64,000 nucleotides of DNA, from NCBI RefSeq assembly GCF_033842475.1, contig NZ_JAWXYB010000018.1:1967501-2031500 (forward strand). The letters are read 5' to 3'. A program made the position numbers and the translations under genes. Below, piece after piece: positions 35,961-48,258 of this stretch (within the stretch, counting starts at the first letter, position 1; each line of letters begins with the position of its first letter). The DNA is from Acidiphilium acidophilum (GTDB taxonomy: Bacteria; Pseudomonadota; Alphaproteobacteria; Acetobacterales; Acetobacteraceae). The notes below the pieces were generated by a model that made no database searches, was not told the origin of the DNA, and worked only from the letters and a program-made list of their open reading frames with translations.

Positions 35961-36551
35961 GTGTCGTCCGCCGTCAACACATCGCCAACGCCTACAGGCG
36001 CACCGGATCGGGCATCCGGCCTGTCCGCGCGCTATGCCCGCGCCCTTTATGATCTGGCCGACGAGCGCAAGCAGCTCGATCAGACCGTAACCGAGATGGC
36101 GACCCTGGGCGACCTGATCAAGAACGACGCCCCTCTGAAGCGGCTGGTTGCCAGCCGCTCGGTCGATGCGATGGAAGCCGCCCGCGCGATGGACGCCGTG
36201 CTGTCCAGCCAGGGGTTTTCCGATCTGGTCCGTCATTTCATCGGCACCGCGATCCAGAACCGCCGCCTGCGCGACCTGCCCGACCTGATCAGCGGCTTTG
36301 CGATCTATGTCGCGGGCAAACGCGGGATCGTCACCGCCGAGGTCGCCTCCGCCCATCCGCTCAGCGATGTTCAGCGCACCCAGTTGACCGCCCGCCTCGC
36401 CGAAGCCGGCTATGGCCGCGTGACCATTCGCGAATCCGTCGATCCCGCCCTGCTTGGCGGGCTGACCGTACGGATCGGATCGAAGCTTTACGACACCAGC
36501 TTGAAATCGCGCCTGCAACGGCTGCGCTTTGTAATGAAGGGAGCCGCCTGA
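35961..36551 (+). CDS. atpH: ATP synthase F1 subunit delta
   Basis: A 196-residue subunit connecting the F1 head to the peripheral stalk. The N-terminal helical domain starts [18 protein letters not shown], and the C-terminal part ([23 protein letters not shown]) is the family signature. It starts with GTG at 35961. The N-terminus before ASGLS is 18 residues of non-conserved sequence, so the exact start is uncertain. It heads the atpHAGDC operon. The 166-base gap before it holds a run of eight G (35814-35821) and a TATGCT that could be part of the promoter. Confidence 0.93.
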   Translation: MSSAVNTSPTPTGAPDRASGLSARYARALYDLADERKQLDQTVTEMATLGDLIKNDAPLKRLVASRSVDAMEAARAMDAVLSSQGFSDLVRHFIGTAIQNRRLRDLPDLISGFAIYVAGKRGIVTAEVASAHPLSDVQRTQLTARLAEAGYGRVTIRESVDPALLGGLTVRIGSKLYDTSLKSRLQRLRFVMKGAA

Positions 36552-36552
36552 C

Positions 36553-38085
<1,533 letters not shown>

Positions 38086-38101
38086 ATGGCGGAGCCGCAG
38101 C

Positions 38102-38986
38102 ATGCCCAGTCTGAAGACGCTTCGAAACCGGATCGCCTCGGTCAAATCGACCCAGAAGATCACCAAGGCGATGAAGATGGTCGCCGCCGCCAAGCTTCGC
38201 CGGGCCCAGGCCCAGGCCGAAGCCGCGCGGCCCTATGCAACGCGGATGGCGAAAATGATGGATGCGCTGGCCAAGGCGGAGGCCAGCAACCCGAATGCCG
38301 CGAAGCTTCTGGTCGGCACCGGTGCCGACCGGCGGCATCTGATCGTCGCGGTTACCGCCGATCGCGGGCTGGCGGGACCGTTCAATTCCTCGATCAGCCG
38401 CGCGGTACGCCAGCGGGTTCGCGCCCTGGAGCGCGAGGGTAAAACGGTCCAGATATTCGCTGTCGGGCGCAAGGGACGCGATTCGTTCCGGCGCGACATG
38501 GCGGACCGCATGCTCGGCGATATCAATTTCGTCGGCAAGAAGCTGGTCGAGTTCGCCGATGCCGAAGCGATCGCCAACCGGATCATCGCGGCGTTCGATG
38601 AGGGCGGGTTCGACGTCTGCACCCTCATGTTCAACCGGTTCGTCTCGGTCATGGTGCAGACCGTGGCGGAGACCCCGTTGATCCCGGCCAGCACCGGCGC
38701 GGCGAATGACAATGCCAGCGAGGCGGACGAGGGCGAATACGAGATCGAACCCGATGACGGCTCGCTGCTCGAACGGCTGCTGCCGCGAAACCTCGCGGTG
38801 CAGATCTATCGCGCATTGCTGGAATCGATGGCCGGCGAACAGGGCGCGCGAATGACCGCGATGGACAATGCCTCGCGCAATGCGGGCGACGTGATCAACC
38901 GCCTGACGATGAATTACAATCGTACCCGTCAGGCGAACATCACCAAGGAATTGATCGAGATCATCTCCGGCGCGGAAGCGCTGTGA
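38102..38986 (+). CDS. atpG: ATP synthase F1 subunit gamma
   Basis: A 294-residue central-stalk subunit. The N-terminal coiled coil is LKTLRNRIASVKSTQKITKA, and the C-terminal coil ends with TRQANITKELIEIISGAEAL, the family signature. Between them is the Rossmann-like domain (VTADRGLAGPFNSS). An acidic stretch (EADEGEYEIEPDDG, about 211-224) is typical of alphaproteobacterial gamma subunits. It lies between atpA and atpD. Confidence 0.96.
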   Translation: MPSLKTLRNRIASVKSTQKITKAMKMVAAAKLRRAQAQAEAARPYATRMAKMMDALAKAEASNPNAAKLLVGTGADRRHLIVAVTADRGLAGPFNSSISRAVRQRVRALEREGKTVQIFAVGRKGRDSFRRDMADRMLGDINFVGKKLVEFADAEAIANRIIAAFDEGGFDVCTLMFNRFVSVMVQTVAETPLIPASTGAANDNASEADEGEYEIEPDDGSLLERLLPRNLAVQIYRALLESMAGEQGARMTAMDNASRNAGDVINRLTMNYNRTRQANITKELIEIISGAEAL

Positions 38987-38997
38987 GTTCGGGTTAG

Positions 38998-40440
<1,443 letters not shown>

Positions 40441-40443
40441 TCC

Positions 40444-40860
40444 ATGACAATCGCGCTCGAAATCATCAGCCCGGAACGCCTCCTGCTGGCCCGCCCGGTC
40501 AGCATGGTGGTGATCCCCGGCACTGATGGCGATCTTGGCATCCTGCCCGAGCATGCGAAGCTGATCACCTCGCTGCGCGGTGGCTTGATCGACCTGTACG
40601 AAGACGACGAGATCATCGACCGTTTCTTCGTCACCGGCGGTTTCGCGGAAGTGACGGAAGATCGATGCACGGTTCTGGCCGATCAGATCGTCAAGCTGTC
40701 GGAGCTCGATGCACAGGTTGCTGCCGAACAGCTGGTGCGCGCCGAGGAAGCCTATCGCATTGTTGATGAAGCCGATGTCGTGGCGTGGCGGCGCGCCTCG
40801 GACGAGCTGATCACCGCGCAGGCGCGCGTGGACGCAGCCACGCTTAACGAAAGCAGATAG
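40444..40860 (+). CDS. atpC: ATP synthase F1 subunit epsilon
   Basis: A 138-residue subunit with the N-terminal beta-sandwich (MTIALEIISPERLLLARPV, then VVIPGTDGDLGILPEHAKLI) and a C-terminal helical hairpin rich in Ala and Glu. It couples gamma rotation to catalysis and can inhibit the enzyme. It starts three bases after atpD and ends the operon. The genes for the Fo sector are not in the window, as is usual for alphaproteobacteria. Confidence 0.95.
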   Translation: MTIALEIISPERLLLARPVSMVVIPGTDGDLGILPEHAKLITSLRGGLIDLYEDDEIIDRFFVTGGFAEVTEDRCTVLADQIVKLSELDAQVAAEQLVRAEEAYRIVDEADVVAWRRASDELITAQARVDAATLNESR

Positions 40861-40881
40861 CGGCGTCCGGCAGCGACGCCG
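40861..40881 (+). terminator. Hairpin after atpC
   Basis: CGGCGTC pairs with GACGCCG around a seven-base loop directly after the atpC stop. No T-run follows, so termination is uncertain. It could mark the 3' end of the atp mRNA. Confidence 0.35.
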
Positions 40882-40980
40882 GGACGATCGGCGACGTGCC
40901 GGGCTGACCCGTTCAGGGCGACGTTTCAGCGCAGCCGTCCAGCGACTATATTGGGTGATCGCTCGATGAGGGATCACACC

Positions 40981-42474
40981 ATGGCCGACATTCTGACCGC
41001 CCATCCTGTTCCGTCCACCCGCTCCTGGTTCGACCGCCTGTGGTCCTCGATTGCGGATCATGGCCGAAAATTCGTCACCCTGCCGAACGACGATCTGCCT
41101 TCGCGCGAGCGGGCGGAACTGTTGGCCGACGCCTTGCTCGGCGGGCGGGGCGAAGCTTCCGGCGCGGCTCTTGCGGCGGCCCTGCTCGGCGCATTGCGGA
41201 GCCTGAACCCAGGCGACCGCAAGGAGTTTCTCGAATTTCTCGCCTCCGGTTTCGAACCCGATCCCGCCCGGCTCGAAGCCGCCGCCCGGAATTATCTTGC
41301 CCAGCCCGACGCCGCGACCGCCGCCGCCCTCGCCGATGCCGCCGAACCGCCGCGTCAGGAATTGCTGCGCCGGATGAACATGGCCCCCGGCGGCACGGCG
41401 GCGCTGATCGGGTTGCGGACCGAGGTGCTGGCCCATCTGCGGAGCACACCCTCGCTGGCCCCGCTCGATTCCGACCTGCAGCATCTGTTCGCCTCCTGGT
41501 TCAACCGGGGCTTTCTCGAACTGCGGCGAATCGACTGGCGCACACCGGCCTTCGTGCTGGAAAAGCTGATCGCCTACGAGGCCGTGCATGAGATTTCCGG
41601 CTGGGACGATCTGCGCCGCCGCCTTGCACCGGATCGCCGCTGCTTCGCCTTCTTTCATCCGGCTTTGCCCGATGAACCGCTGATTTTTGTGGAGGTGGCA
41701 CTGGTTCAGGGTCTTGCGGATGCCATCGCGCCGCTGCTCGCCCCGGCGCCTGACGAGAGTGACGGCGAAGGCGGCCTGCACGATGCCGCCGCGCACGCCG
41801 ATACCGCGATTTTCTATTCGATCTCGAATTGCCAGGAAGGGTTGCGCGGAATTTCCTTCGGCAATTTTCTGATCAAGCAGGTCGTCGCCGAGTTGCAGTC
41901 CGAACTACCCCGGCTGAAGCGGTTTTCCACCCTGTCCCCCGCGCCGGGACTGCGGCGCGCGGTCCTCGCCTTCCTCGACCAACCTTCCCCCTCCCCTTTG
42001 CTGACCGCCGAGGAGCGCGACGCGATCATCCGCGCCGCGGCGCTTTCCGCCGCCGATGACACGGCTTTGCTGGCCACGGCGCTGACGACGGAGGCGTGGT
42101 GGGCCAAGCCCGATCTGACCGCGGCCCTGCGCGCCCCGGTGCTCCGGCTTGCTGCCCAGTACCTCACCCAGACGCTTCGCGACGATGTGCGGGATAAACC
42201 GCGCCCCGACCCGGTCGCCCGGTTTCATCTCGGCAACGGCGCGCGGCTGGAGCGGATCAACTGGCTCGGCAACACGTCGCCGCGCGGCATCGCCGAGTCG
42301 TTCGGGATCATGGTGAATTATCTGTACGATCCCGAGGCGATCGAGTCGCGCCACGAAGCGTATCTACGCGATGGCTCCGTCGCGCGGGCCGGCAGTGTCG
42401 ATCAGTTGATGACAATACCCGGTCAAAGCTGGCTCGCGCGACGCACCCGGGGGTTGATTGCCGCCGAAGGCTGA
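40981..42474 (+). CDS. Malonyl-CoA decarboxylase
   Basis: A 497-residue enzyme converting malonyl-CoA to acetyl-CoA and CO2. The N-terminal helical domain (about 1-180) is followed by the GNAT-like catalytic domain. Family motifs are FFHPALPDEPLIFVEVAL, TAIFYSISNCQEGLRGISFG (catalytic Ser region) and FHLGNGARLERINWLGN (catalytic His), then GIMVNYLYD. The ATG at 40981 is preferred because GAGGGA lies nine bases before it. ATG 40966 and TTG 40951 are longer options. An MFS transporter gene follows after 52 bases. No malonyl-CoA synthetase gene is nearby. Confidence 0.92.
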   Translation: MADILTAHPVPSTRSWFDRLWSSIADHGRKFVTLPNDDLPSRERAELLADALLGGRGEASGAALAAALLGALRSLNPGDRKEFLEFLASGFEPDPARLEAAARNYLAQPDAATAAALADAAEPPRQELLRRMNMAPGGTAALIGLRTEVLAHLRSTPSLAPLDSDLQHLFASWFNRGFLELRRIDWRTPAFVLEKLIAYEAVHEISGWDDLRRRLAPDRRCFAFFHPALPDEPLIFVEVALVQGLADAIAPLLAPAPDESDGEGGLHDAAAHADTAIFYSISNCQEGLRGISFGNFLIKQVVAELQSELPRLKRFSTLSPAPGLRRAVLAFLDQPSPSPLLTAEERDAIIRAAALSAADDTALLATALTTEAWWAKPDLTAALRAPVLRLAAQYLTQTLRDDVRDKPRPDPVARFHLGNGARLERINWLGNTSPRGIAESFGIMVNYLYDPEAIESRHEAYLRDGSVARAGSVDQLMTIPGQSWLARRTRGLIAAEG

Positions 42475-42526
42475 ATCCTCCATATAAAAAACAGATCGTC
42501 AAAGAAACTCGTCAGCGGGGACCGCC

Positions 42527-43831
42527 ATGAACCAATCGAATATCGCCGGCCGGGGCGCGCCCGGCGCGCGCACGCGCTTGAACGGCCAGCAGATCGCCGG
42601 CTTCTGGGGGGCCTGGTTCGGCTGGATGCTCGATGGCATGGACAGCGTGATTTATGCGCTGGTCCTCGCCCCTGCCCTCACCCAATTGCTGCCGCGGTCG
42701 GGAATCCGGCCGACACCGGCGAATATCGGCGAGATCGGCTCGATCCTGTTCGCGGTGTTTCTGGTCGGCTGGGGGTTCTCGTTCATCTGGGGGCCGATCG
42801 CGGACCGATTCGGGCGCAAGAAATCGCTGGCCGCGACCATCCTGCTCTATGCGGTCTTCACCGGCGCCGCTGCGCTGTCGCAGAACATCTACGAACTCGG
42901 CCTGTTTCGCCTGATCGCGGGCATCGGCATCGGCGGAGAGTGGGCGATGGCGGGCACTTATGTCGCGGAAGCCTGGCCGGAGGATCGGCGCAAGATGGGT
43001 GCCGGGTTGTTGCAGACCGGGTACTATGCCGGGTTCTTCGTTGCAGCCGCGCTCAATTTCACCGTCGGTGCCCGTTACGGCTGGCGGGCGATGTTTCTGT
43101 GCGGCCTCGCCCCGGTGGTTATATCGGTGCTGATCATGCTCGGGGTCAAGGAAACCGGGAAATGGCAGCGCCATCGCGCCACGCGCACCACCCATCCTCT
43201 CGCCGCGATTTTCAGTCCGCGTCACCGGCGCCAGACCATCGTGATGTCGGTGCTGCTGACCGTTGCGATCATCGGGCTTTGGGCGGGCGCGGTGTACGAG
43301 CCGAGCGCCATCATCATTCTCGCGAAAAAATCCGGCATGGCACTGCCGGCGGCCATCCACATGGTCTCGTTCGGAACCGCAATCCTCTCGGTCGGCACCA
43401 TCCTGGGCTGCATCGCCCTGCCGCCGCTCGCCGAGCGCTTCGGCCGGCGCGCGACGCTCGCTTTCTATTTCGTGGTGATGTTCATCACCATCATCGCCGC
43501 CTTCGGCTGGGCGTTCTATCTGCCACCCGGCCACGCGCTGACGGCGTTTCTGGTCATCCTGTTCTTCCTCGGCTTCGGCGGCGGTAATTTCGCCATGTTC
43601 AGCCTGTGGCTGCCGGAGCTGTATCCCACGGAAATCCGCGCGACCGCCTTTGCTTTCTGTACCTCGGTGGGCCGGTTTGCCGGTGCCGGGGTCAACTTCG
43701 CCCTGGCTGGCGCGGTGAAGGGAATGGGCACGCTGGGGACGCCGGTTGCGATCACCGCGGTCGCTTTCGCGATCGGTCTGCTGATCGTGCCGTTCGGGCG
43801 GGAGACCACGGGCCAAACGCTGCCAGAGTAG
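42527..43831 (+). CDS. MFS transporter (AAHS/SHS-like)
   Basis: A 434-residue major facilitator with twelve membrane segments. The N-terminal helix carries FGWMLDGMDSVIYALVLAPAL, with the Asp-rich motif typical of the aromatic acid:H+ symporter and sialate/lactate groups. GPIADRFGRKKSLA and PPLAERFGRRATLA are the two copies of the loop 2-3/8-9 motif, and LPELYPTEIRATA is also characteristic. Organic acid uptake is likely. The position after malonyl-CoA decarboxylase makes malonate or a similar dicarboxylate a reasonable guess, which remains inference. Start at 42527. Confidence 0.85.
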   Translation: MNQSNIAGRGAPGARTRLNGQQIAGFWGAWFGWMLDGMDSVIYALVLAPALTQLLPRSGIRPTPANIGEIGSILFAVFLVGWGFSFIWGPIADRFGRKKSLAATILLYAVFTGAAALSQNIYELGLFRLIAGIGIGGEWAMAGTYVAEAWPEDRRKMGAGLLQTGYYAGFFVAAALNFTVGARYGWRAMFLCGLAPVVISVLIMLGVKETGKWQRHRATRTTHPLAAIFSPRHRRQTIVMSVLLTVAIIGLWAGAVYEPSAIIILAKKSGMALPAAIHMVSFGTAILSVGTILGCIALPPLAERFGRRATLAFYFVVMFITIIAAFGWAFYLPPGHALTAFLVILFFLGFGGGNFAMFSLWLPELYPTEIRATAFAFCTSVGRFAGAGVNFALAGAVKGMGTLGTPVAITAVAFAIGLLIVPFGRETTGQTLPE

Positions 43832-43877
43832 CAGTGTCTCCCAAATGCTATAGGCGATCCGTAACAAAACTGACTAT

Positions 43878-45830
43878 ATGCGCCATATGCTGAGCAGTTT
43901 ACCATTTGAAATCGAGGAACTCGACGAGGCGATCCGCCGTGCCCATGCAAGCCTTGCGGCGGAGCAGCGGGCGGATGGTCATTACGTCTACGAACTCGAA
44001 GCGGACGCGACCATTCCCGCCGAATACGTGCTGCTCGAGCATTTTCTCGACCGGATCGACCCGGAACTGCAAGCGCGGATCGGCGTGTTCCTGCGCGCGA
44101 TCCAGGGCGATTCGCCGCAAAATCCCGGCGGCTGGCCGTTGTTTCATGATGGCGCGATGGATCTTTCCGCGAGCGTGAAAGCCTATTTCGCGTTGAAAGC
44201 AATCGGCGATTCCCCGGATGCCCCGCATATGCGGCGCGCCCGTACGGCGATTCTCGCGCGGGGCGGCGCGGCGCGTACCAACGTGTTCACCCGCATCCAG
44301 CTCGCCTTGTTCGGCGCATTGCCGTGGCACGCCTGCCCGGTCATGCCTGTCGAGATCATGCTGCTGCCCGACTGGTTCCCGATCAATATCTGGAAAATCA
44401 GCTACTGGTCGCGCACCGTCATAGCCCCGCTTCTCGTGCTGATGACCGAACGCCCGATCGCGCGCAATCCACATCGCGTCGGGATCGAGGAATTGTTCGT
44501 CACCCCGCCCGGCGAGGTGCGGGACTATATTCGCGGGCCCTATCGGTCGCGTTGGGGCCATGCGTTCAAGGCGCTCGATTCGGCGCTGCGTCCGCTCGAA
44601 CGGTTCATCCCCGGCCGCCGCCGCGCGATCCAGGCCGCGATCGACTTCATCACGCCGCGCCTGAATGGCGAGGATGGTCTGGGCGCGATTTATCCCGCGA
44701 TGGCCAATACCGTGATGATGTACCACACGCTCGGCTACGCGCCGGATCATCCCGATTACGCGACCGCCTGGAACGCTGTGCGCAAACTGATCACCGATGC
44801 GTCCGGCCGGTTCGACGGTGCAACCTACGTCCAGCCCTGCCTCTCGCCGATCTGGGATACATCGCTCGCCGCCCATGCCCTCGCCGAAACCGCAGGGGTG
44901 GGCGACGAACGGGTCGCCGCCGCATGCGACTGGCTGATTCCGCGCCAGATTCTCGACGTGAAGGGCGACTGGGCCCACCGCAAGCCCGACGCACCGCCCG
45001 GGGGATGGGCGTTCCAGTACAACAATGCCCATTACCCGGATGTCGACGATACCGCCGTGGTCGGCATGATTCTCGATCGCAACGGCGACCCGGCGCATCG
45101 CGAGGCGGTCGAGCGCGCGCGCCTGTGGGTGCTCGGCATGCAGAGCAAATCCGGCGGCTGGGGCGCGTTCGATTCGGACAATGAATTCACCTACCTCAAC
45201 CATATTCCCTTCGCCGATCACGGTGCCCTGCTCGATCCGCCGACCGCCGATGTCACCGCCCGCTGTGTTTCGTTTCTCGGGCAACTGAACCATCCGGAGG
45301 ATCGCGCCGCGATCGATCGTGGCGTCGCCTATCTTCGGCGTGACCAGGAAGCGGACGGCTCGTGGTTCGGGCGGTGGGGGACCAATTACATTTATGGCAC
45401 GTGGTCGGTTCTCTGTGCCCTCAACGCCGCCGGTCTCAATCACGACGATCCCGCGATCACCCGCGCGGCGGACTGGCTGATCGCCCGGCAGCGCGATGAT
45501 GGCGGCTGGGGCGAGGATTGCGAGAGCTATGCGGATGCGCCGCACGGCGAGTATCACCAGAGCCTGCCCTCGCAGACCGCGTGGGCGTTGCTCGGACTGA
45601 TGGCGGCTGGCCGGTGCGATCATCCCGCCGTCGCGCGCGGCATCGCCTGGTTGCAATCGGTTCAGGAAGACGATGGCTCCTGGACCGAACAGCCCTATAA
45701 TGCAGTCGGCTTTCCCCGCGTGTTCTATCTGCGCTATCATGGCTACCCGCGGTTTTTCCCGCTGATGGCGATGGCGCGGTATCGAAACTTGTCGCTGGGG
45801 AATAGCGGGCGGGTCGGGTACGGGTTCTAG
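43878..45830 (+). CDS. shc: Squalene-hopene cyclase
   Basis: A 650-residue monotopic membrane enzyme that cyclises squalene to hopene, the first committed step of hopanoid synthesis. The catalytic protonating motif is DVDD (residues 388-391). Several QW repeats are visible, such as QSKSGGWGAFD, QEADGSWFGRWG and QRDDGGWGEDCESY. The C-terminal AVGFPRVFYLRYHGYPRFFPL is the family end. Hopanoids stiffen the membranes, useful at low pH. It stands alone here, followed by tRNA-Leu. The transporter hpnN is 40 kb away. A start at 43887 (MLSSLPF) is also possible. Confidence 0.96.
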   Translation: MRHMLSSLPFEIEELDEAIRRAHASLAAEQRADGHYVYELEADATIPAEYVLLEHFLDRIDPELQARIGVFLRAIQGDSPQNPGGWPLFHDGAMDLSASVKAYFALKAIGDSPDAPHMRRARTAILARGGAARTNVFTRIQLALFGALPWHACPVMPVEIMLLPDWFPINIWKISYWSRTVIAPLLVLMTERPIARNPHRVGIEELFVTPPGEVRDYIRGPYRSRWGHAFKALDSALRPLERFIPGRRRAIQAAIDFITPRLNGEDGLGAIYPAMANTVMMYHTLGYAPDHPDYATAWNAVRKLITDASGRFDGATYVQPCLSPIWDTSLAAHALAETAGVGDERVAAACDWLIPRQILDVKGDWAHRKPDAPPGGWAFQYNNAHYPDVDDTAVVGMILDRNGDPAHREAVERARLWVLGMQSKSGGWGAFDSDNEFTYLNHIPFADHGALLDPPTADVTARCVSFLGQLNHPEDRAAIDRGVAYLRRDQEADGSWFGRWGTNYIYGTWSVLCALNAAGLNHDDPAITRAADWLIARQRDDGGWGEDCESYADAPHGEYHQSLPSQTAWALLGLMAAGRCDHPAVARGIAWLQSVQEDDGSWTEQPYNAVGFPRVFYLRYHGYPRFFPLMAMARYRNLSLGNSGRVGYGF

Positions 45831-45856
45831 GCTCCGAACGACCGGATCGGACCATC

Positions 45857-45942
45857 GTGGATGTGGCGGAATGGTAGACGCTGCAGACTTAAAATCTGTT
45901 GCCCGTCAGGGCGTGCGGGTTCGAGTCCCGCCATCCGCACCA
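45857..45942 (+). tRNA. tRNA-Leu (TAA)
   Basis: An 86-base tRNA with encoded CCA. The acceptor stem is GTGGATG (45857-45863) with CATCCGC (45932-45938). The anticodon arm GCAGA-CTTAAAA-TCTGT gives anticodon TAA. A long variable arm (about GTTGCCCGTCAGGGCGT) follows, and the T loop has GTTCGAGTC. It lies between shc and the sox cluster. Confidence 0.95.
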
Positions 45943-46053
45943 TCCGGTTCATTGATCATATTTAATTGATCTTTGGTAAGCTTGCCCGGGCCGATCGCCG
46001 AAAACTGCGGCTCATCGGGATATCTGACGATAAATCGGGCACCTCGCGCGCGC

Positions 46054-46081
46054 TTGACATATAACACAAATCTAATACAAC
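46054..46081 (+). promoter_or_regulatory. Candidate promoter of the sox cluster
   Basis: TTGACA (46054-46059), a 16-base spacer, then TACAAC (46076-46081), about 85 bases before soxC. An AT-rich block surrounds it (TATAAC at 46060). The perfect -35 makes this the best promoter in the window. No operator for a SoxR-like repressor was recognised. Confidence 0.5.
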
Positions 46082-46165
46082 GAATCATGAAAGTGTTACT
46101 TTCGATCGCGCCATTGGCAAAACCGCTGCAACCACGTTGATAATATCAAGATGCACCGAGGGGAA

Positions 46166-47419
46166 ATGACGAAACCAAATCGCCGTGACATGTTCAAGCT
46201 GGGGGCGGCTGCGGGCGCTACCATGATCGCGGCTTCTGCCCGCGCAGCCTCTCCCGCACCGACGGCACCGCCGGCGGATAACTCGTGGTCGAACTCGCTC
46301 GGTGCTCCGGTCGATGCGCGGCCCTATGGGCAGCCGTCCAAATATGAGAGCAGCGTGGTCCGCCGCTACATTCCGTGGTTGTCGCCGACCCGGCTCGCCG
46401 ATGCCAGCTTCACGCCGCTGCAGGATCAGCCGGGGATCATCACCTCGAACGGTCTGTTCTTCGAGCGTTACCATTCAGGCGTTCCGACCGTCGATCCCAA
46501 GGAATTCCGTCTGATGGTCAGCGGCCGGGTGAAAAAGCCCCTGCTGCTCACGCTCGACCAGATCATGCGCTATCCTTCGGTCTCCCGCATCCATTTCATC
46601 GAATGCCCGGCGAACGGCGCGACGGAATGGCCGGCGGCACAGCTCAACTCGTTGCAGTTGACCCATGGGATGATCGGCTGCGCGGAATGGACCGGCGTGC
46701 TGCTCAAAACCATTCTTGATGAAGCCGGAATCCATCCCGACAGTCGCTGGGTTCTGCCCACCGGCTCGGATGGCGCCCACATGGATCGCAGCCTGCCGAT
46801 GGTGAAATGCCTCGACGATTGCATTCTCGCCTGGGGTCAGAACGGTGAAGCGCTGCGCCCCGAACAGGGTTATCCGCTGCGCCTGGTCGTTCCCGGCTGG
46901 CAGGGCAACGTCAACGTCAAGTGGCTGCGTCAGCTTCAGGTCGGTCGCGAGCCGTGGATTACCCGCGAGGAAACCAGCGAGTACAGCGAGTTGCTGGGCG
47001 ACGGGAAATCTCTCGGATTCACCTGGGTGATGGACGCGAAATCGGTCATCACCTTCCCCTGCCCCGAAAAGCCGCTCACTCAGGGACCCGGTTTCTACGA
47101 AATCCGCGGTCTCGCCTGGAGCGGTCGCGGCAAGGTCAAGTATGTCGACGTTTCGCTCGATGGCGGCGTGAACTTCCAGCGCGCCAAGCTCGATAATCCG
47201 ATTCTCGATAAATGCATGACCCGCTTCACCCTGCCGTACTGGTGGGACGGCAAGCCCGCCCTGATCCAGTCACGCGTGACGGATGATACCGGCTATGTTC
47301 AGCCGACCATCGTTCAGAAGCACAAATTCTGGGGCCATGATCCGGTCTATGAAAACAACTCGATCCAGACGTGGCAGATTCTCGCCAGCGGGGAGGTGAA
47401 CAATGTCCAGCTCTCGTAA
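46166..47419 (+). CDS. soxC: Sulfane dehydrogenase molybdoprotein SoxC
   Basis: A 417-residue periplasmic molybdopterin subunit of SoxCD, which oxidises the sulfane sulfur bound to SoxY. A Tat signal NRRDMFKLGAAAGA is at the N-terminus, needed for export of the folded cofactor protein. The Mo-binding cysteine is Cys147 in HFIECPANG. TPLQDQPGIITSNGLFFER and LRPEQGYPLRLVVPGWQGN are characteristic of SoxC rather than SorA. The ATG at 46166 follows GAGGGG, and a longer start at 46151 is less likely. The soxD ATG lies 17 bases inside its 3' end. It is the first gene of soxCDXYZ. Confidence 0.93.
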   Translation: MTKPNRRDMFKLGAAAGATMIAASARAASPAPTAPPADNSWSNSLGAPVDARPYGQPSKYESSVVRRYIPWLSPTRLADASFTPLQDQPGIITSNGLFFERYHSGVPTVDPKEFRLMVSGRVKKPLLLTLDQIMRYPSVSRIHFIECPANGATEWPAAQLNSLQLTHGMIGCAEWTGVLLKTILDEAGIHPDSRWVLPTGSDGAHMDRSLPMVKCLDDCILAWGQNGEALRPEQGYPLRLVVPGWQGNVNVKWLRQLQVGREPWITREETSEYSELLGDGKSLGFTWVMDAKSVITFPCPEKPLTQGPGFYEIRGLAWSGRGKVKYVDVSLDGGVNFQRAKLDNPILDKCMTRFTLPYWWDGKPALIQSRVTDDTGYVQPTIVQKHKFWGHDPVYENNSIQTWQILASGEVNNVQLS

Positions 47420-48248
47420 ACTGATCGCTATCCTGCTGGGTGGCGCCGTTCTTGCAACCGCAACCGCCTGGGCGGGTGACACATCGAGCGCACCCGCGTC
47501 CGACGCGGCCACGTCGTCGGTCCCGCCGGGTCATGCCGGCGACCATAATTCGGTCAAATACTACAAAGGCATCGTCCCGGCGAAGGACCTGAAGGTCTGG
47601 CGCGAAGAAGGGACCGGTAACGGCAAGCTGGCCCATTACAAGCCGGCGACGAAAGTCGATTATTACAAGATCGGCACGACACCGACGCCGGCGCAGATCG
47701 CCGGATGGACCATTGCGGTTCCGCCCAGCGGCGAAAACTTGCCGGCTGGTTCCGGTACCGCGGCCAAGGGCGAGGCGATCTATTCGACCAATTGCGCCAT
47801 GTGTCACGGTGGTTTTGGCGAAGGAAAGAACAACTATCCTCAGCTGGTTGGCGGGATCGGCTCCCTCGGAACACCGAGCCCGGAAAAAACGGTTGGCAGC
47901 TATTGGCCTTATGCAACGACGGTGTGGGATTACATCAATCGCGCAATGCCGTTTTATGCCCCCCATACGCTGAAGCCCGACGAGGTCTACTCACTCACCG
48001 CGTATATCCTGAACATGAACGGGATCACCAAGAGCAGTTGGGTCGCCGATGCGAAATCGGTTCCGCTGGTCAAGATGCCCAACCGCAACTCGTTCAACTG
48101 GAAAGATCCTCGTCCGGTGACACATAATTCTGCTTGCATGAAGAATTGTGTCAGTCCATCATCGATCAAGATTACATCGAATGCCGCCACGATGAATCTG
48201 ACGCCGCGCCTGACGGGTCCGGTCGATCACATGAAGAACGGCAAATGA
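47403..48248 (+). CDS. soxD: Cytochrome c subunit SoxD (one-haem form)
   Basis: A 281-residue exported cytochrome (signal MSSSRKLIAILLGGAVLATATAWA). One haem motif is visible: CAMCH with Cys131, Cys134 and His135. A likely Met ligand is in RAMPF. The stretch GEAIYSTNCAMCHGGFGEG and TVGSYWPYATTVWDYINRAMPF matches the first domain of Paracoccus-type SoxD. The second C-terminal haem domain of the classical diheme SoxD is absent. It carries electrons from SoxC to other cytochromes. It overlaps soxC and precedes soxX by ten bases. Confidence 0.87.
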   Translation: MSSSRKLIAILLGGAVLATATAWAGDTSSAPASDAATSSVPPGHAGDHNSVKYYKGIVPAKDLKVWREEGTGNGKLAHYKPATKVDYYKIGTTPTPAQIAGWTIAVPPSGENLPAGSGTAAKGEAIYSTNCAMCHGGFGEGKNNYPQLVGGIGSLGTPSPEKTVGSYWPYATTVWDYINRAMPFYAPHTLKPDEVYSLTAYILNMNGITKSSWVADAKSVPLVKMPNRNSFNWKDPRPVTHNSACMKNCVSPSSIKITSNAATMNLTPRLTGPVDHMKNGK

Positions 48249-48258
48249 GGGAGATGTC

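Noticed and set aside
46166-48248. SoxC and SoxD as a SorAB sulfite dehydrogenase
   Set aside because: The molybdoprotein has SoxC-specific sequence, the cytochrome matches the first SoxD domain, and the genes sit with soxXYZAB.
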